64,000 bases of DNA from assembly GCF_000738435.1 (NCBI RefSeq), contig NZ_CP003984.1, forward strand, positions 1,922,001 through 1,986,000, read 5' to 3'. This document shows positions 27,370 to 37,639 of the stretch, piece by piece. The translations under genes were made by a program, and so were the position numbers. Origin of the DNA: Planktomarina temperata RCA23. Lineage in GTDB: Bacteria; Pseudomonadota; Alphaproteobacteria; Rhodobacterales; Rhodobacteraceae. The notes under the pieces are model-generated. The model was not told the origin of the DNA. It saw nothing but the letters and a program-made list of their open reading frames with translations, and did not search any database. Each line of letters begins with the position of its first letter. Position 1 is the stretch's first letter.

Positions 27370-27849
27370 TTAGCCTTTGTCATTGGCGCTTCGCAAGGGC
27401 TCATCTGTGCGTTTGCGATAACAAGAGTGCATATCATAGCGCTTGCGCGGCCCGCTCACCTGCCAATGCGCCGTCCAATCAGGCCAACGCGCAAAATCAT
27501 AGGCCACATGATAGTCATCCGGCTGGCAATGATGATGCGCCGTAGGGGGGCTCTGCGTCAGATCAATGTGGTGAAAAAATCTGTCGTCTTCAAAGTAGAC
27601 ATCAATCCCGCCCCCCGCGCCCGGGCGCCAGCGATAGCGCCGGCTGCTAGCAAGAGGTGGGCTATGCGCCAAAATCAGCTGCCCGTCCTCATGATACCAG
27701 CCGCTGTCAAAGTAGCACTGACCCTTGAATTGCACGGTTTGATCTTGGTGGTGGTCGCAGATCTGCCGGGTGATATCCCAGCTATGGCCCATGAAATCAT
27801 CAAGGCCGAGTGGCAGCTGTGGCAGGGGTGCGGCGCTCTTAGGTGTCAT
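27370..27849 (-). CDS. DUF6314 family protein
   Basis: A 159-residue protein with the look of the DUF6314 family: GHSWDITRQICDHHQDQTVQFKG near the N-terminus, GQLILAHSPPLASSRRYRWR in the middle, then DDRFFHHIDL, HHCQPDDYHVAYDF and WTAHWQVSGPRKRYDM. The alternating pattern suggests a small beta-barrel (lipocalin-like) fold. Function is unknown. The ATG at 27849 is preceded by AGGAGGTGGTAGAGAAGGCT; an in-frame TTG at 27882 is the alternative. It precedes bioY on the same strand with a 31-bp gap, so they may be co-transcribed. The frame read through here on the plus strand from 27352 is a shadow of the purB frame. Confidence 0.7.
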   Translation of the reverse strand: MTPKSAAPLPQLPLGLDDFMGHSWDITRQICDHHQDQTVQFKGQCYFDSGWYHEDGQLILAHSPPLASSRRYRWRPGAGGGIDVYFEDDRFFHHIDLTQSPPTAHHHCQPDDYHVAYDFARWPDWTAHWQVSGPRKRYDMHSCYRKRTDEPLRSANDKG

Positions 27850-27963
27850 AGCCTTCTCTACCACCTCCTGCCCGGCAATCAAACCCGGTGGCTGCGCTTG
27901 AACCCACGCGCCCGGCAGTCTAAGAGGCAGCCATCCGCTCCCAACTCAAAAGGCCATGATCCT

Positions 27964-29268
27964 ATGATCGAACGTTACTCCCGCCCTGAAATGGTTGATA
28001 TCTGGTCACCCAAAACGAAATTTCGCATCTGGTATGAAATCGAAGCACATGCCTGTGATGCGCAGGCCAAATTGGGCGTGATTCCGCAGGCCAATGCGGA
28101 TGCAGTGTGGACCGCGAAAGATGTCGAGTTCGATGTGGCAAAAATTGATGCCATCGAAGCGGTCACAAAACACGACGTCATCGCCTTTTTAACCCATCTT
28201 TCCGATATTATCGGCGGGGATGTGGCGCGCTTTGTCCATCAAGGCATGACCAGCTCCGACGTCTTGGACACCACTTTGAACGTACAGCTCACCCGGGCCG
28301 CAGATATCCTAATTGCTGATATCGAAGCCCTTCTGGCCGCTTTAAAGCGCCGCGCGCTGGAGCATAAAGACACCGTTCGCATCGGCCGCAGCCATGGCAT
28401 CCATGCCGAGCCTGTGACCATGGGACTAACCTTTGCGCGGTTCTATGCGGAAATGGATCGCAACCTGGCGCGCATGCGCACGGCCCGTGATGAGATTGCC
28501 ACGGGCGCGATTTCCGGCGCGGTTGGCACCTTTGCCAATATCGACCCTGCCGTTGAAGAGCATGTTTGCGCGCAATTGGGGCTGAAACCAGAACCCATCA
28601 GCACGCAAGTCATCCCGCGCGATCGACACGCAGCCTTCTTCGCCACGCTCGGCGTTGTGGCCAGCTCCATTGAGAATATCGCCATTGAAATTCGCCATAT
28701 GCAGCGCACCGAAGTGTTGGAAGCCGAAGAGTTTTTCTCCAAAGGGCAAAAGGGCAGCTCCGCCATGCCACATAAGCGCAACCCGGTTCTGACCGAAAAC
28801 CTCACCGGTTTGGCCCGGATTGTGCGGATGGCAGTGGTGCCAGCGATGGAAAACGTGGCCCTATGGCATGAGCGGGACATCTCTCACAGCTCCGTCGAGC
28901 GGGCCATCGGCCCCGATGCGACCATCACTCTTGATTTCGCCCTCGCCCGGCTGACCGGTGTGATTGATAAATTGGTGATCTATCCAGACAATATGATCGC
29001 AAATATGAACAAATTTCGTGGCTTGGTGCATTCCCAGCGGGTCTTGCTGGCGCTGACGCAAAAAGGCGTAAGCCGTGAAGACAGCTACCGCCTCGTGCAA
29101 CGCAATGCGATGCGGGTCTGGGAGCAAGGAGCAGATTTCTTGACGGAATTGAAAGCTGATCCGGAAGTGACGGCCGCCATGTCCATAGAAGAAATCGAAG
29201 ACAAATTCGATCTTGGCTATCACACCAAACATGTGGACACGATTTTCGCCCGCGTCTTCGGCGCTTGA
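27964..29268 (+). CDS. purB: Adenylosuccinate lyase
   Basis: A 434-residue fumarase/aspartase superfamily enzyme acting twice in purine synthesis (SAICAR to AICAR, adenylosuccinate to AMP). RYSRPEMVDIWSP opens the protein, TSSDVLDT and RSHGIHAEPVTMG hold catalytic His residues, and the signature KGSSAMPHKRNPVL lies near residue 262. The ATG at 27964 gives the family N-terminus (MIERYSRPEMV). The longer open frame upstream is antisense to the DUF6314 gene and is rejected. Confidence 0.96.
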   Translation: MIERYSRPEMVDIWSPKTKFRIWYEIEAHACDAQAKLGVIPQANADAVWTAKDVEFDVAKIDAIEAVTKHDVIAFLTHLSDIIGGDVARFVHQGMTSSDVLDTTLNVQLTRAADILIADIEALLAALKRRALEHKDTVRIGRSHGIHAEPVTMGLTFARFYAEMDRNLARMRTARDEIATGAISGAVGTFANIDPAVEEHVCAQLGLKPEPISTQVIPRDRHAAFFATLGVVASSIENIAIEIRHMQRTEVLEAEEFFSKGQKGSSAMPHKRNPVLTENLTGLARIVRMAVVPAMENVALWHERDISHSSVERAIGPDATITLDFALARLTGVIDKLVIYPDNMIANMNKFRGLVHSQRVLLALTQKGVSREDSYRLVQRNAMRVWEQGADFLTELKADPEVTAAMSIEEIEDKFDLGYHTKHVDTIFARVFGA

Positions 29269-29351
29269 GCCTTCTGCTCCCTGCGCCAATTTGGACGTGG
29301 GGGGCACATCGGGTGCTGGACAAAGTTTGACCACGCGCCTAGTTTCTCGGC

Positions 29352-29684
29352 ATGACAGAATTTTTTGGAAAACGCTGGCATGATATGGGCGGAGATCCTG
29401 CCGGGCCTATCACTCCAGAAGAACATGATTTCGCCCTTTGGGAAAAAAGAGTGGATGCGCTGATGGTGCTCACCTCTGCCGCCGGATTGATGACCACCGA
29501 CAGCCTGCGCCGCGTATTGGAAGATATGGGGGCAGATGCTTATGAAACCATGACATATTATGAGCGCTGGATCGCCTCCATCGCGCAAAACATGGTGGAA
29601 GCCGGTGCTGTCACCACTGAAGAATTGGGGGCAAAAATGGCCGAAGTGCGCGCCCGAGGGGCAACCTATGGCGCGGCCTCATGA
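29352..29684 (+). CDS. Nitrile hydratase beta subunit, N-terminal half (thiocyanate hydrolase beta-like)
   Basis: A 110-residue, mostly helical protein matching the N-terminal half of nitrile hydratase beta: WHDMGG near residue 9, then LWEKRVDALMVLTSAAGLMTTD, YETMTYYERWIASIAQNMVE and AGAVTTEELGAKMAEV. It lacks the SH3-like second half, which is encoded by the next gene. In thiocyanate hydrolase the beta subunit corresponds to this half. NHase activator proteins also resemble this region, so a chaperone role is possible. It starts a tight operon: 4-bp overlap with the next gene, then TAATG into the alpha subunit. The ribosome site before the ATG is weak. Confidence 0.8.
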   Translation: MTEFFGKRWHDMGGDPAGPITPEEHDFALWEKRVDALMVLTSAAGLMTTDSLRRVLEDMGADAYETMTYYERWIASIAQNMVEAGAVTTEELGAKMAEVRARGATYGAAS

Positions 29685-29938
29685 AAGTGCGCATCAAATC
29701 CCATTGGCCGCCCGGCCATATCCGCACGCCGGCCTATCTACGCGGCAAAATAGGGCAAATTGAACGGCGCATTGGGCTATTTAACAACCCCGAAGAAACC
29801 GCTTATCGCCAAACAGGTCCACAGCGAGAGCTGGTCCGCGTTCGCTTTCGTATGGCCGATATTTGGGGGGCGCGTGCCGAGCGCGGTGAGGATGTGATCG
29901 AAGCGGAAATCTATGCCCATTGGTTGGAGCCTGTCTAA
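29681..29938 (+). CDS. Nitrile hydratase beta subunit, C-terminal half (thiocyanate hydrolase alpha-like)
   Basis: An 85-residue protein matching the C-terminal SH3-like domain of nitrile hydratase beta: KSHWPPGHIRTPAYLRGKIGQIERRIG is the typical PPGHTRxPxYxRGKxG block, followed by LVRVRFRMADIWG and EAEIYAHWLEPV. Start and stop overlap both neighbours (ATGA with the upstream gene, TAATG with the downstream one), so the split is an encoded gene boundary and not a sequencing frameshift: each half has its own start and stop in a coupled order. Confidence 0.82.
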   Translation: MKVRIKSHWPPGHIRTPAYLRGKIGQIERRIGLFNNPEETAYRQTGPQRELVRVRFRMADIWGARAERGEDVIEAEIYAHWLEPV

Positions 29939-30600
29939 TGCCCCATGATCACCACGACCACGAGCATGACCACAGCCATGACGGCCTGTCCCCCTCGGGC
30001 CATCCCTATCGCGCTGATAACGACACCAACTTGAGCTATTGGCAGGCGATGGAGATTGCCCTGCGCGAATTGCTTATCGAAAAAGGGTATCTGACCGCCG
30101 CGCAAATTCATGCACAGATCAACGCGATGGACAGCCGCAGCCCGGCCAATGGCGCGCGCGTTGTGGCCCGGGCCTGGGTGGATCCTGAATTCAAAGCAGC
30201 GCTGCTCGCCGATGCGGGCGCGGCCAGCCGGGCGATGGGATTTGACATTGGCCCGATGCATTTGATTGCTCTGGAAAACACCAAAGAGGTGCATAACGTT
30301 GTGGTATGTACACTCTGCTCTTGCTACCCGCGCAATCTGCTGGGCCTGCCGCCCGACTGGTACAAATCGCGCGCCTATCGATCTCGAACCGTGATTGAAC
30401 CGCGCAAAGTCCTGTCTGAATTCGGCCTAGAGCTCCCCGAGCAGATGCAAGTGCGGGTGCACGACAGCACCGCCGATATGCGCTACATTGTGCTGCCAGC
30501 CCAACCGGAGGCAAGTCTTGGCCTGACCGAAGAGGAGCTAGCCGCCTGGGTCACGCGCGACAGTATGATCGGCATGGGTCTGCCGCAAGCGCCACAATGA
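29938..30600 (+). CDS. nthA: Cobalt-type nitrile hydratase/thiocyanate hydrolase alpha (gamma) subunit
   Basis: A 220-residue metal subunit. The claw-setting motif VVCTLCSCYPRNLLGLPPDWYKSRAYR near residue 123 has Thr between the first two Cys (VCTLCSC), the cobalt type. The N-terminus is unusually His-rich (MPHDHHDHEHDHSHDG), like the metal-carrying tails of some metallochaperones. The C-terminal part (VRVHDSTADMRYIVLPAQP) is the family end. The enzyme hydrates nitriles to amides, or, if the split beta halves point to thiocyanate hydrolase, cleaves thiocyanate to carbonyl sulfide and ammonia. The substrate cannot be fixed from sequence. An overlapping start (TAATG) couples it to the preceding gene, and its stop overlaps the EamA start. 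Confidence 0.85.
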   Translation: MPHDHHDHEHDHSHDGLSPSGHPYRADNDTNLSYWQAMEIALRELLIEKGYLTAAQIHAQINAMDSRSPANGARVVARAWVDPEFKAALLADAGAASRAMGFDIGPMHLIALENTKEVHNVVVCTLCSCYPRNLLGLPPDWYKSRAYRSRTVIEPRKVLSEFGLELPEQMQVRVHDSTADMRYIVLPAQPEASLGLTEEELAAWVTRDSMIGMGLPQAPQ

Positions 30601-31469
30601 CCCTAACCGCCGCGCAAAAAGGTGCTGCGCTCATGGTTGCAGGGGTGTTCTGCATGGCCTCAATGGATGTCATGGCCAAAAACCTAGGCCATAGCATTCC
30701 GGTGGCGCAGATTGTCTGGCTGCGCTTTGTCTCACAGGCTCTGGTTGTTGGCGCCGGATTGTTAATTGCCCGGCGCGCGCTGTTCACCAGCGCGCATACC
30801 AAACTGCATATGCTGCGCGGATTGGCCACAACATTCAGCAGCTATATGTTTTTTCTGGGTATTATCTATTTGCCGCTGGCAGATGCTACAGCCTTGATTC
30901 AACTTGGCCCTGTGATGGTGACGCTGGGTGCGGTGCTGGTCTTGGGCGAAACCATCGGCCGCCGCCGCATTCTTGGCATAGCCGCCGCCTTTCTTGGGGC
31001 GATGCTGATCATCCGGCCGGGATCGTCAGTTATGTCACCGGCCTCCGCATTTCCACTGCTTGGGGCGATTGGTTTCACGGTCTATGCCCTGGCCACGCGT
31101 TTTGTGCGCAGCGATGGCCCTTGGACCGCGTTATTCTTGCAAGGCGTCTTTGGCACGATATTCTCCTCTGTGATGGTGCCCTTCTTTTGGCAGCCCATTT
31201 CCCTCGCCGAGATCCCGATTGTGGCAGCGCTAATCGGCTTTGGCATTTTGGGACATTTGTTGATGATCCGCGCCTTTGCGGCGGCCCCTGCCGGCGATAT
31301 CGCGCCCTATGGCTACGCCGGGCTGCTTTTTGCTGTGATCTTCGGACTTGTGCTCTTTGGCGAGACACCAGATGGCTTCACACTCCTTGGCGCGGTTGTT
31401 ATTGTAACTGCTGGAATATATGTGTGGTATCGTGAGAGGCTCATCCAAGCTCAGGACGACAATGGCTAA
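30597..31469 (+). CDS. EamA/DMT-family permease
   Basis: A 290-residue integral membrane protein with ten predicted helices in two EamA repeats (GVFCMASMDVMAKNLG in the first, the second starting near residue 145). LADATALIQLGPVMVTLGAVLVLGE and APYGYAGLLFAVIFGLVLFGE are the family's repeat-end motifs. Substrates of this family range from amino acids and nucleosides to amides. It overlaps the hydratase alpha gene by 4 bp and the acyltransferase gene by 8 bp, so a link to hydratase substrate or product transport is possible but not shown. Confidence 0.88.
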   Translation: MTLTAAQKGAALMVAGVFCMASMDVMAKNLGHSIPVAQIVWLRFVSQALVVGAGLLIARRALFTSAHTKLHMLRGLATTFSSYMFFLGIIYLPLADATALIQLGPVMVTLGAVLVLGETIGRRRILGIAAAFLGAMLIIRPGSSVMSPASAFPLLGAIGFTVYALATRFVRSDGPWTALFLQGVFGTIFSSVMVPFFWQPISLAEIPIVAALIGFGILGHLLMIRAFAAAPAGDIAPYGYAGLLFAVIFGLVLFGETPDGFTLLGAVVIVTAGIYVWYRERLIQAQDDNG

Positions 31470-32361
31470 AACTGGCAAACCGCGCGGAACACTGCGCCAA
31501 AAGCTCGGACATGCGGCGATCATGGCTTTTTTTTGCGGAATGTGGCTGGTGCCTTACCGGCTGCGTAATCGCTGGGTTGGCGCCTGTCTCCGCGGTGTAT
31601 TGGGCCGCCTGCTTGGGTATCGCAAGCGGGTTATGGACAATCTGGACCTAATTTATCCCGATATGCCACAGGACCAAAAATTGAAGATTGCCGATCAGGT
31701 ACTCGACAATGCTGGACGCACCTTTACGGAAAATATGTTCCCAGCGCAGTTTCACGCACAAAATCCCGAAATCAAGCTGCACGGCGCGGGGCTTGAGGCT
31801 GTGCTAAAGGCCCATAAGGACGGCCGTCCGATCATGTTTTATTCCGGGCATTTTGGGAATCATGAAGCCTTCCGTGCCGCGCTTTTCAAACATGGGATCA
31901 AGGTTGGGGGCATGGTTCGGCGCATGGCCAATCCCTATTTTGATGTGCAATATAAGCGTATGCTCGACATCAATGGGCGCGGTGGCCCAGTCTTTGAGGC
32001 CGACAGATACGGCACGTTGGCCATGTTGAAATCCTTGAAAACCGGCGCGGCGCTTGTCTTATTGCTCGACCTGGCTGTCGGCCACGGCATTACGGTGCAT
32101 TTCATGGGGCGCCGGGTTTATTGCTCGGTGACAGCGGCAAATTTCGCACTGAAAGCAAAAGCCCTGTTTGTGCCCTATTTCTCAATGCGAAATCGGGATG
32201 GGGACAGTTTTAGCGTTGAGATCGGCGCGCCGATTGAGCACAGCGATGCCGAGACAATGACACGAGAAGCGACAAAATCCCTAGAAGAACGGGTGCATGC
32301 CGATCCGGGAAATTGGTTTTGGATCCATCGGCGCTGGAAATATCGCCCGCCTTCAGAGTAA
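31462..32361 (+). CDS. Lysophospholipid/lipid A acyltransferase (LpxL/HtrB-like)
   Basis: A 299-residue acyltransferase of the LpxL/LpxM (HtrB/MsbB) group. A membrane anchor lies near the N-terminus (AAIMAFFCGMWLVPYRL). The catalytic HX4E motif is HFGNHE in MFYSGHFGNHEAFRAALF near residue 130. LKTGAALVLLLDLAVGHGI and VHFMGRRVYCSVTAANFALKA follow. It would add a secondary acyl chain to lipid A or a related lipid at the inner membrane. The start overlaps the permease gene by 8 bp, so it closes this operon. Family members in roseobacters vary in substrate. Confidence 0.85.
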   Translation: MAKTGKPRGTLRQKLGHAAIMAFFCGMWLVPYRLRNRWVGACLRGVLGRLLGYRKRVMDNLDLIYPDMPQDQKLKIADQVLDNAGRTFTENMFPAQFHAQNPEIKLHGAGLEAVLKAHKDGRPIMFYSGHFGNHEAFRAALFKHGIKVGGMVRRMANPYFDVQYKRMLDINGRGGPVFEADRYGTLAMLKSLKTGAALVLLLDLAVGHGITVHFMGRRVYCSVTAANFALKAKALFVPYFSMRNRDGDSFSVEIGAPIEHSDAETMTREATKSLEERVHADPGNWFWIHRRWKYRPPSE

Positions 32362-32408
32362 GGCTCAAAGGGGCGCTGGCAGCCTGCTCGCCAAATTTAC
32401 CCCAGCCG

Positions 32409-33107
32409 CTAATTCACCCAATCGGCGATGATAATCTCACCATTATCTTCATATTGCACCAAAACAGCATAACGCCCTGGCCCCAATACCCCTGTCTCAA
32501 ACGTGGTGGGCCACAGGCCGTCCCAGCGGCCTAGATTGTGCCATTCGGTCACAATATTGGCATAATCTATGCGCCGCCCCGCATTCTCCCCCCGGTAAAT
32601 CTCGACAGTCTCCAAGGGTGAAACACTCACAAGATGGACATCATAGGGACCCGAATAATAAGCGTTTTGCAAAGTTATTTCATAGGACGTCCCCATCCGC
32701 CGGATGGATAGATCTGCCCCCGGTGCCAATTGCTCATATTTTTGGATAAGAGCTGCGACCTCCGCGCGTTGGCCTGCAACAGAGCTTTCGGTCCCGTTGA
32801 CGATAAATTGCGGTGTGTAAATCATCCGCTCGTTCAACGCCCGCGCATAGGCTTTTTGGCGCTCTGTAAAGGCGGGATGGGCAAAGATATCTTCCCAGCC
32901 GATATAATCCCAATAATCCACATGCCATCCCAGAGCGATAATATCTCTTTTCTGGGCGAGCTCTACCAAATATTCATCCGCCGGTGGGCAGGAAGAGCAG
33001 CCTTGGGAGGAGAACAGCTCAACCACCACCGGCGCATTCTGCCCATAGCTAAAATTGGGGACGATAAGCGTGAGGAGGCAAAGAAATTGTGCAGCAATGA
33101 GGCGCAT
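32409..33107 (-). CDS. Secreted DUF1223 thioredoxin-like protein
   Basis: A 232-residue exported protein. The signal peptide is MRLIAAQFLCLLTLIVPNFSYGQ. The mature N-terminus VVELFSSQGCSSCPPADEYL carries the CSSC motif on a thioredoxin-like fold, and LGWHVDYWDYIGWEDIFAHPAFTERQKAYA is the DUF1223 hallmark. The family is predicted to be a periplasmic oxidoreductase, with no proven substrate. The ATG at 33107 follows AGGAACCGACCCTT. It is divergent from acnA with 185 bp between starts. Confidence 0.88.
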   Translation of the reverse strand: MRLIAAQFLCLLTLIVPNFSYGQNAPVVVELFSSQGCSSCPPADEYLVELAQKRDIIALGWHVDYWDYIGWEDIFAHPAFTERQKAYARALNERMIYTPQFIVNGTESSVAGQRAEVAALIQKYEQLAPGADLSIRRMGTSYEITLQNAYYSGPYDVHLVSVSPLETVEIYRGENAGRRIDYANIVTEWHNLGRWDGLWPTTFETGVLGPGRYAVLVQYEDNGEIIIADWVN

Positions 33108-33208
33108 AAGGGTCGGTTCCTGAATCATTATCTAAGATCATAGAACATCCAAATGTAACTGGCCAATCAATCAATCGTGCGCAGATGTTACAAAAATCCC
33201 TTTTTGGT

Positions 33209-33220
33209 ATACAAATGTAT
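33209..33220. promoter_or_regulatory. Palindromic operator candidate upstream of acnA
   Basis: ATACA and TGTAT form a short perfect palindrome around AA in the 185-bp gap between the DUF1223 gene and acnA, with the acnA ATG 73 bp beyond. The wider half-sites (GTATACAAA...TGTATGC) are imperfect. GntR-family operators often look like this. The evidence is only symmetry and position. Confidence 0.3.
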
Positions 33221-33292
33221 GCGAAACCTCTTGATCCTCAAGTGCCACAGCTGATAAGAGGCCTCAACATCCTTTCAATCCTGGAGATTTTC

Positions 33293-35980
<2,688 letters not shown>

Positions 35981-36027
35981 GGTTGGAACAGCGTCTGAAT
36001 AACCCTACCGCCCCGTCAAAACATTAG

Positions 36028-36079
36028 GCCCGGTGGGAACACCGGGCAGCGCCTGCCTGCCCCACGGCAGGCGCTGCCC
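36028..36079. repeat. Two overlapping GC-rich hairpins after acnA
   Basis: GCCCGGTG (36028-36035) pairs with CACCGGGC (36040-36047) around a GGAA loop. GGGCAGCGCCTGCC (36044-36057) pairs perfectly with its complement at 36066-36079 around an 8-nt loop. The two share GGGC (36044-36047), so as RNA they compete. Neither has a T-run on either strand. The 180-bp gap between acnA and ccmG contains nothing else recognisable. It may end acnA transcription, or be a repeat element. Confidence 0.55.
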
Positions 36080-36160
36080 TCATTTCGTGTTGAACTGGCG
36101 TTAGCCAGAGGCCTTTTGTGCATTCAAGACCGCAAGACCTGTCTGCACGTTTGATTTTCC

Positions 36161-36697
36161 TTAGAATTCCAACCCTGCCTCTGCCAGCGCCGGCATCACA
36201 CGCGTTTGCAAATTGCGCGCCGTCAGCGGGCCAGTCACACGCATGATCACAGTTCCATCGGGTGCCAGAACAAAGGTCTCCGGCAAGCCATAAACCCCCC
36301 AATCCAGCGCCATCCTCGCCTGAGGATCCGCTCCGGCCAAAGCATAAGGATTGCCCAGTTCCGCCAAAAAAGCGCGTGCTTTGGCAGGGTTGTCTTTATA
36401 GTTCACGCCATACACCGGAATGCCGCGATCGGAAAAATCCATCAGTGTTGGATGCTCAGCCCGGCAGGGTGCGCACCAGCTGGCCCAGAAATTAACCAAT
36501 TTCACCCCGCCGCTGGTCAAATCCGCCTGTGCAAAGGGCACATGCCCCTCCAGGGGATCGAGCTGGACTTTCGGTGCCTGCTGGCCTGCGATGGCGCTTG
36601 GCAGGCCCTCTGGATCCTCTCGCTGCATCCCAACAAAGGCCAGCCCAGCAAATACTGCAAAGATCACAACCGGCAATGCCAACAGCAGTTTACGCAT
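36161..36697 (-). CDS. ccmG: Cytochrome c biogenesis thiol:disulfide interchange protein CcmG/DsbE
   Basis: A 178-residue membrane-anchored thioredoxin: the N-terminal helix (LLALPVVIFAVFAGLAFVGM) is followed by a periplasmic fold with the WASWCAPCRAEHP active site and the cis-Pro block GVYGLPETFVLAPDG. The GVNYKDNPAKARAFL stretch is typical of CcmG. It keeps apocytochrome c CXXCH cysteines reduced for heme attachment. The ATG at 36697 lies within the end of ccmD (8-bp overlap). Confidence 0.94.
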   Translation of the reverse strand: MRKLLLALPVVIFAVFAGLAFVGMQREDPEGLPSAIAGQQAPKVQLDPLEGHVPFAQADLTSGGVKLVNFWASWCAPCRAEHPTLMDFSDRGIPVYGVNYKDNPAKARAFLAELGNPYALAGADPQARMALDWGVYGLPETFVLAPDGTVIMRVTGPLTARNLQTRVMPALAEAGLEF

Positions 36698-36842
36698 CCT
36701 GAGCCGCCTCCTGCGCTGCCAAAGCGCGCTTTACTGCACGGCTGCGCCGCAGATAGAGCCCAGTGATTGCCGCGAGAGCCAAGAGGCTCAGCGCATAGGA
36801 ACTGTTGACTTCTAAGGCATATTTTCCCAGATCTGGCATCAT
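36690..36842 (-). CDS. ccmD: Heme exporter protein CcmD
   Basis: A 50-residue single-helix membrane protein too short for usual ORF cutoffs. It reads MMPDLGKYALEVNSSYALSL, then a hydrophobic stretch, then YLRRSRAVKRAL and a short acidic end. LGKYAxYVxxSY followed by a helix and an Arg-rich turn is the CcmD pattern. It joins the CcmABC release complex that transfers heme to CcmE. Its start overlaps the ccmC stop (ATGA at 36842-36839) and its end overlaps the ccmG start by 8 bp. The start could also be the next ATG, at 36839. Confidence 0.88.
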   Translation of the reverse strand: MMPDLGKYALEVNSSYALSLLALAAITGLYLRRSRAVKRALAAQEAAQDA

Positions 36843-37609
36843 TCCATCCGCTCCCGTGCTTGCAATACCTTCAGCCGACGCGACCGTACCTCCGTGCGCG
36901 TGCCAACCAACAACAATGTCAAAAACAACAGCCCAAACCCGGCCATCGATAGGAGCAGCGGCTGGAAAAAGACATTAGAAATATTTTCCTGTTTCGCCCC
37001 ATCGGCCACGGTTACGGTTGTGCCTTGGTGTAGCCCTTGATTCCAAAACAGCACCGCGTATCGGCTCAACATGGCAAAAACCGCTCCCACAATCGCCAAG
37101 ACCGAGGTTAAATCTGCCGCCGAGTCTTCATCCTCAATCGCCGCCCACAGGGCGATATAGCCCACATAGAATAAAAAGAGGATCAAAAAACTGGTCAACC
37201 GGGGATCCCAAACCCAATAGGTGCCCCACATCGGCTGCCCCCAAATAGCCCCGGTGGTCAGGGCGATCAGTGTCATCACCATGCCCACGGGAGCTGCCGC
37301 CTTGGCCGCGAGAACAGAGACATGCTGCCGGCGGATCAACCAGACCAGCGCCCCCACAAACATGAGCAGATACCCGTTGATCGCCATCAAAGCGGCCGGC
37401 ACATGCAGATAGATGATCTTCACAGTCGAGCCCTGCCGCATATCATCTGGCGTCAAAAAATAACCCCAAATCAATCCAGAACACAGAGATAACGCAGCCG
37501 CGGCCGCAATCCAGGGCAGGAGACGACCAGACCAGCCCATAAAGACTTTCGGATTGGCCAAACGCCAAAACCTGTCCCAAAATCTCGGCGCAATTGGTCT
37601 GTTGTTCAT
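36839..37609 (-). CDS. ccmC: Heme ABC transporter permease CcmC
   Basis: A 256-residue membrane protein with six predicted helices. The tryptophan-rich heme-handling loop is WGQPMWGTYWVWDPRLTSFLILFLFYVGYIAL. It loads heme onto CcmE at the periplasmic face. Order ccmA-ccmB-ccmC-ccmD-ccmG with short gaps or overlaps is the standard operon. The gap to ccmB is 30 bp. Confidence 0.95.
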   Translation of the reverse strand: MNNRPIAPRFWDRFWRLANPKVFMGWSGRLLPWIAAAAALSLCSGLIWGYFLTPDDMRQGSTVKIIYLHVPAALMAINGYLLMFVGALVWLIRRQHVSVLAAKAAAPVGMVMTLIALTTGAIWGQPMWGTYWVWDPRLTSFLILFLFYVGYIALWAAIEDEDSAADLTSVLAIVGAVFAMLSRYAVLFWNQGLHQGTTVTVADGAKQENISNVFFQPLLLSMAGFGLLFLTLLLVGTRTEVRSRRLKVLQARERME

Positions 37610-37639
37610 CGATTTAACCCCATTACTGTCACGCGCCCC

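Noticed and set aside
27352-27963. Very long open frame running into purB from upstream
   Set aside because: The upstream 200 codons have no family match, lie antisense to a DUF6314 gene with good motifs, and purB has a normal start at 27964.
29684-29938. Frameshift splitting a normal nitrile hydratase beta gene
   Set aside because: Each half has its own start and stop in an ATGA and TAATG overlap arrangement, and the same split is known in thiocyanate hydrolase.
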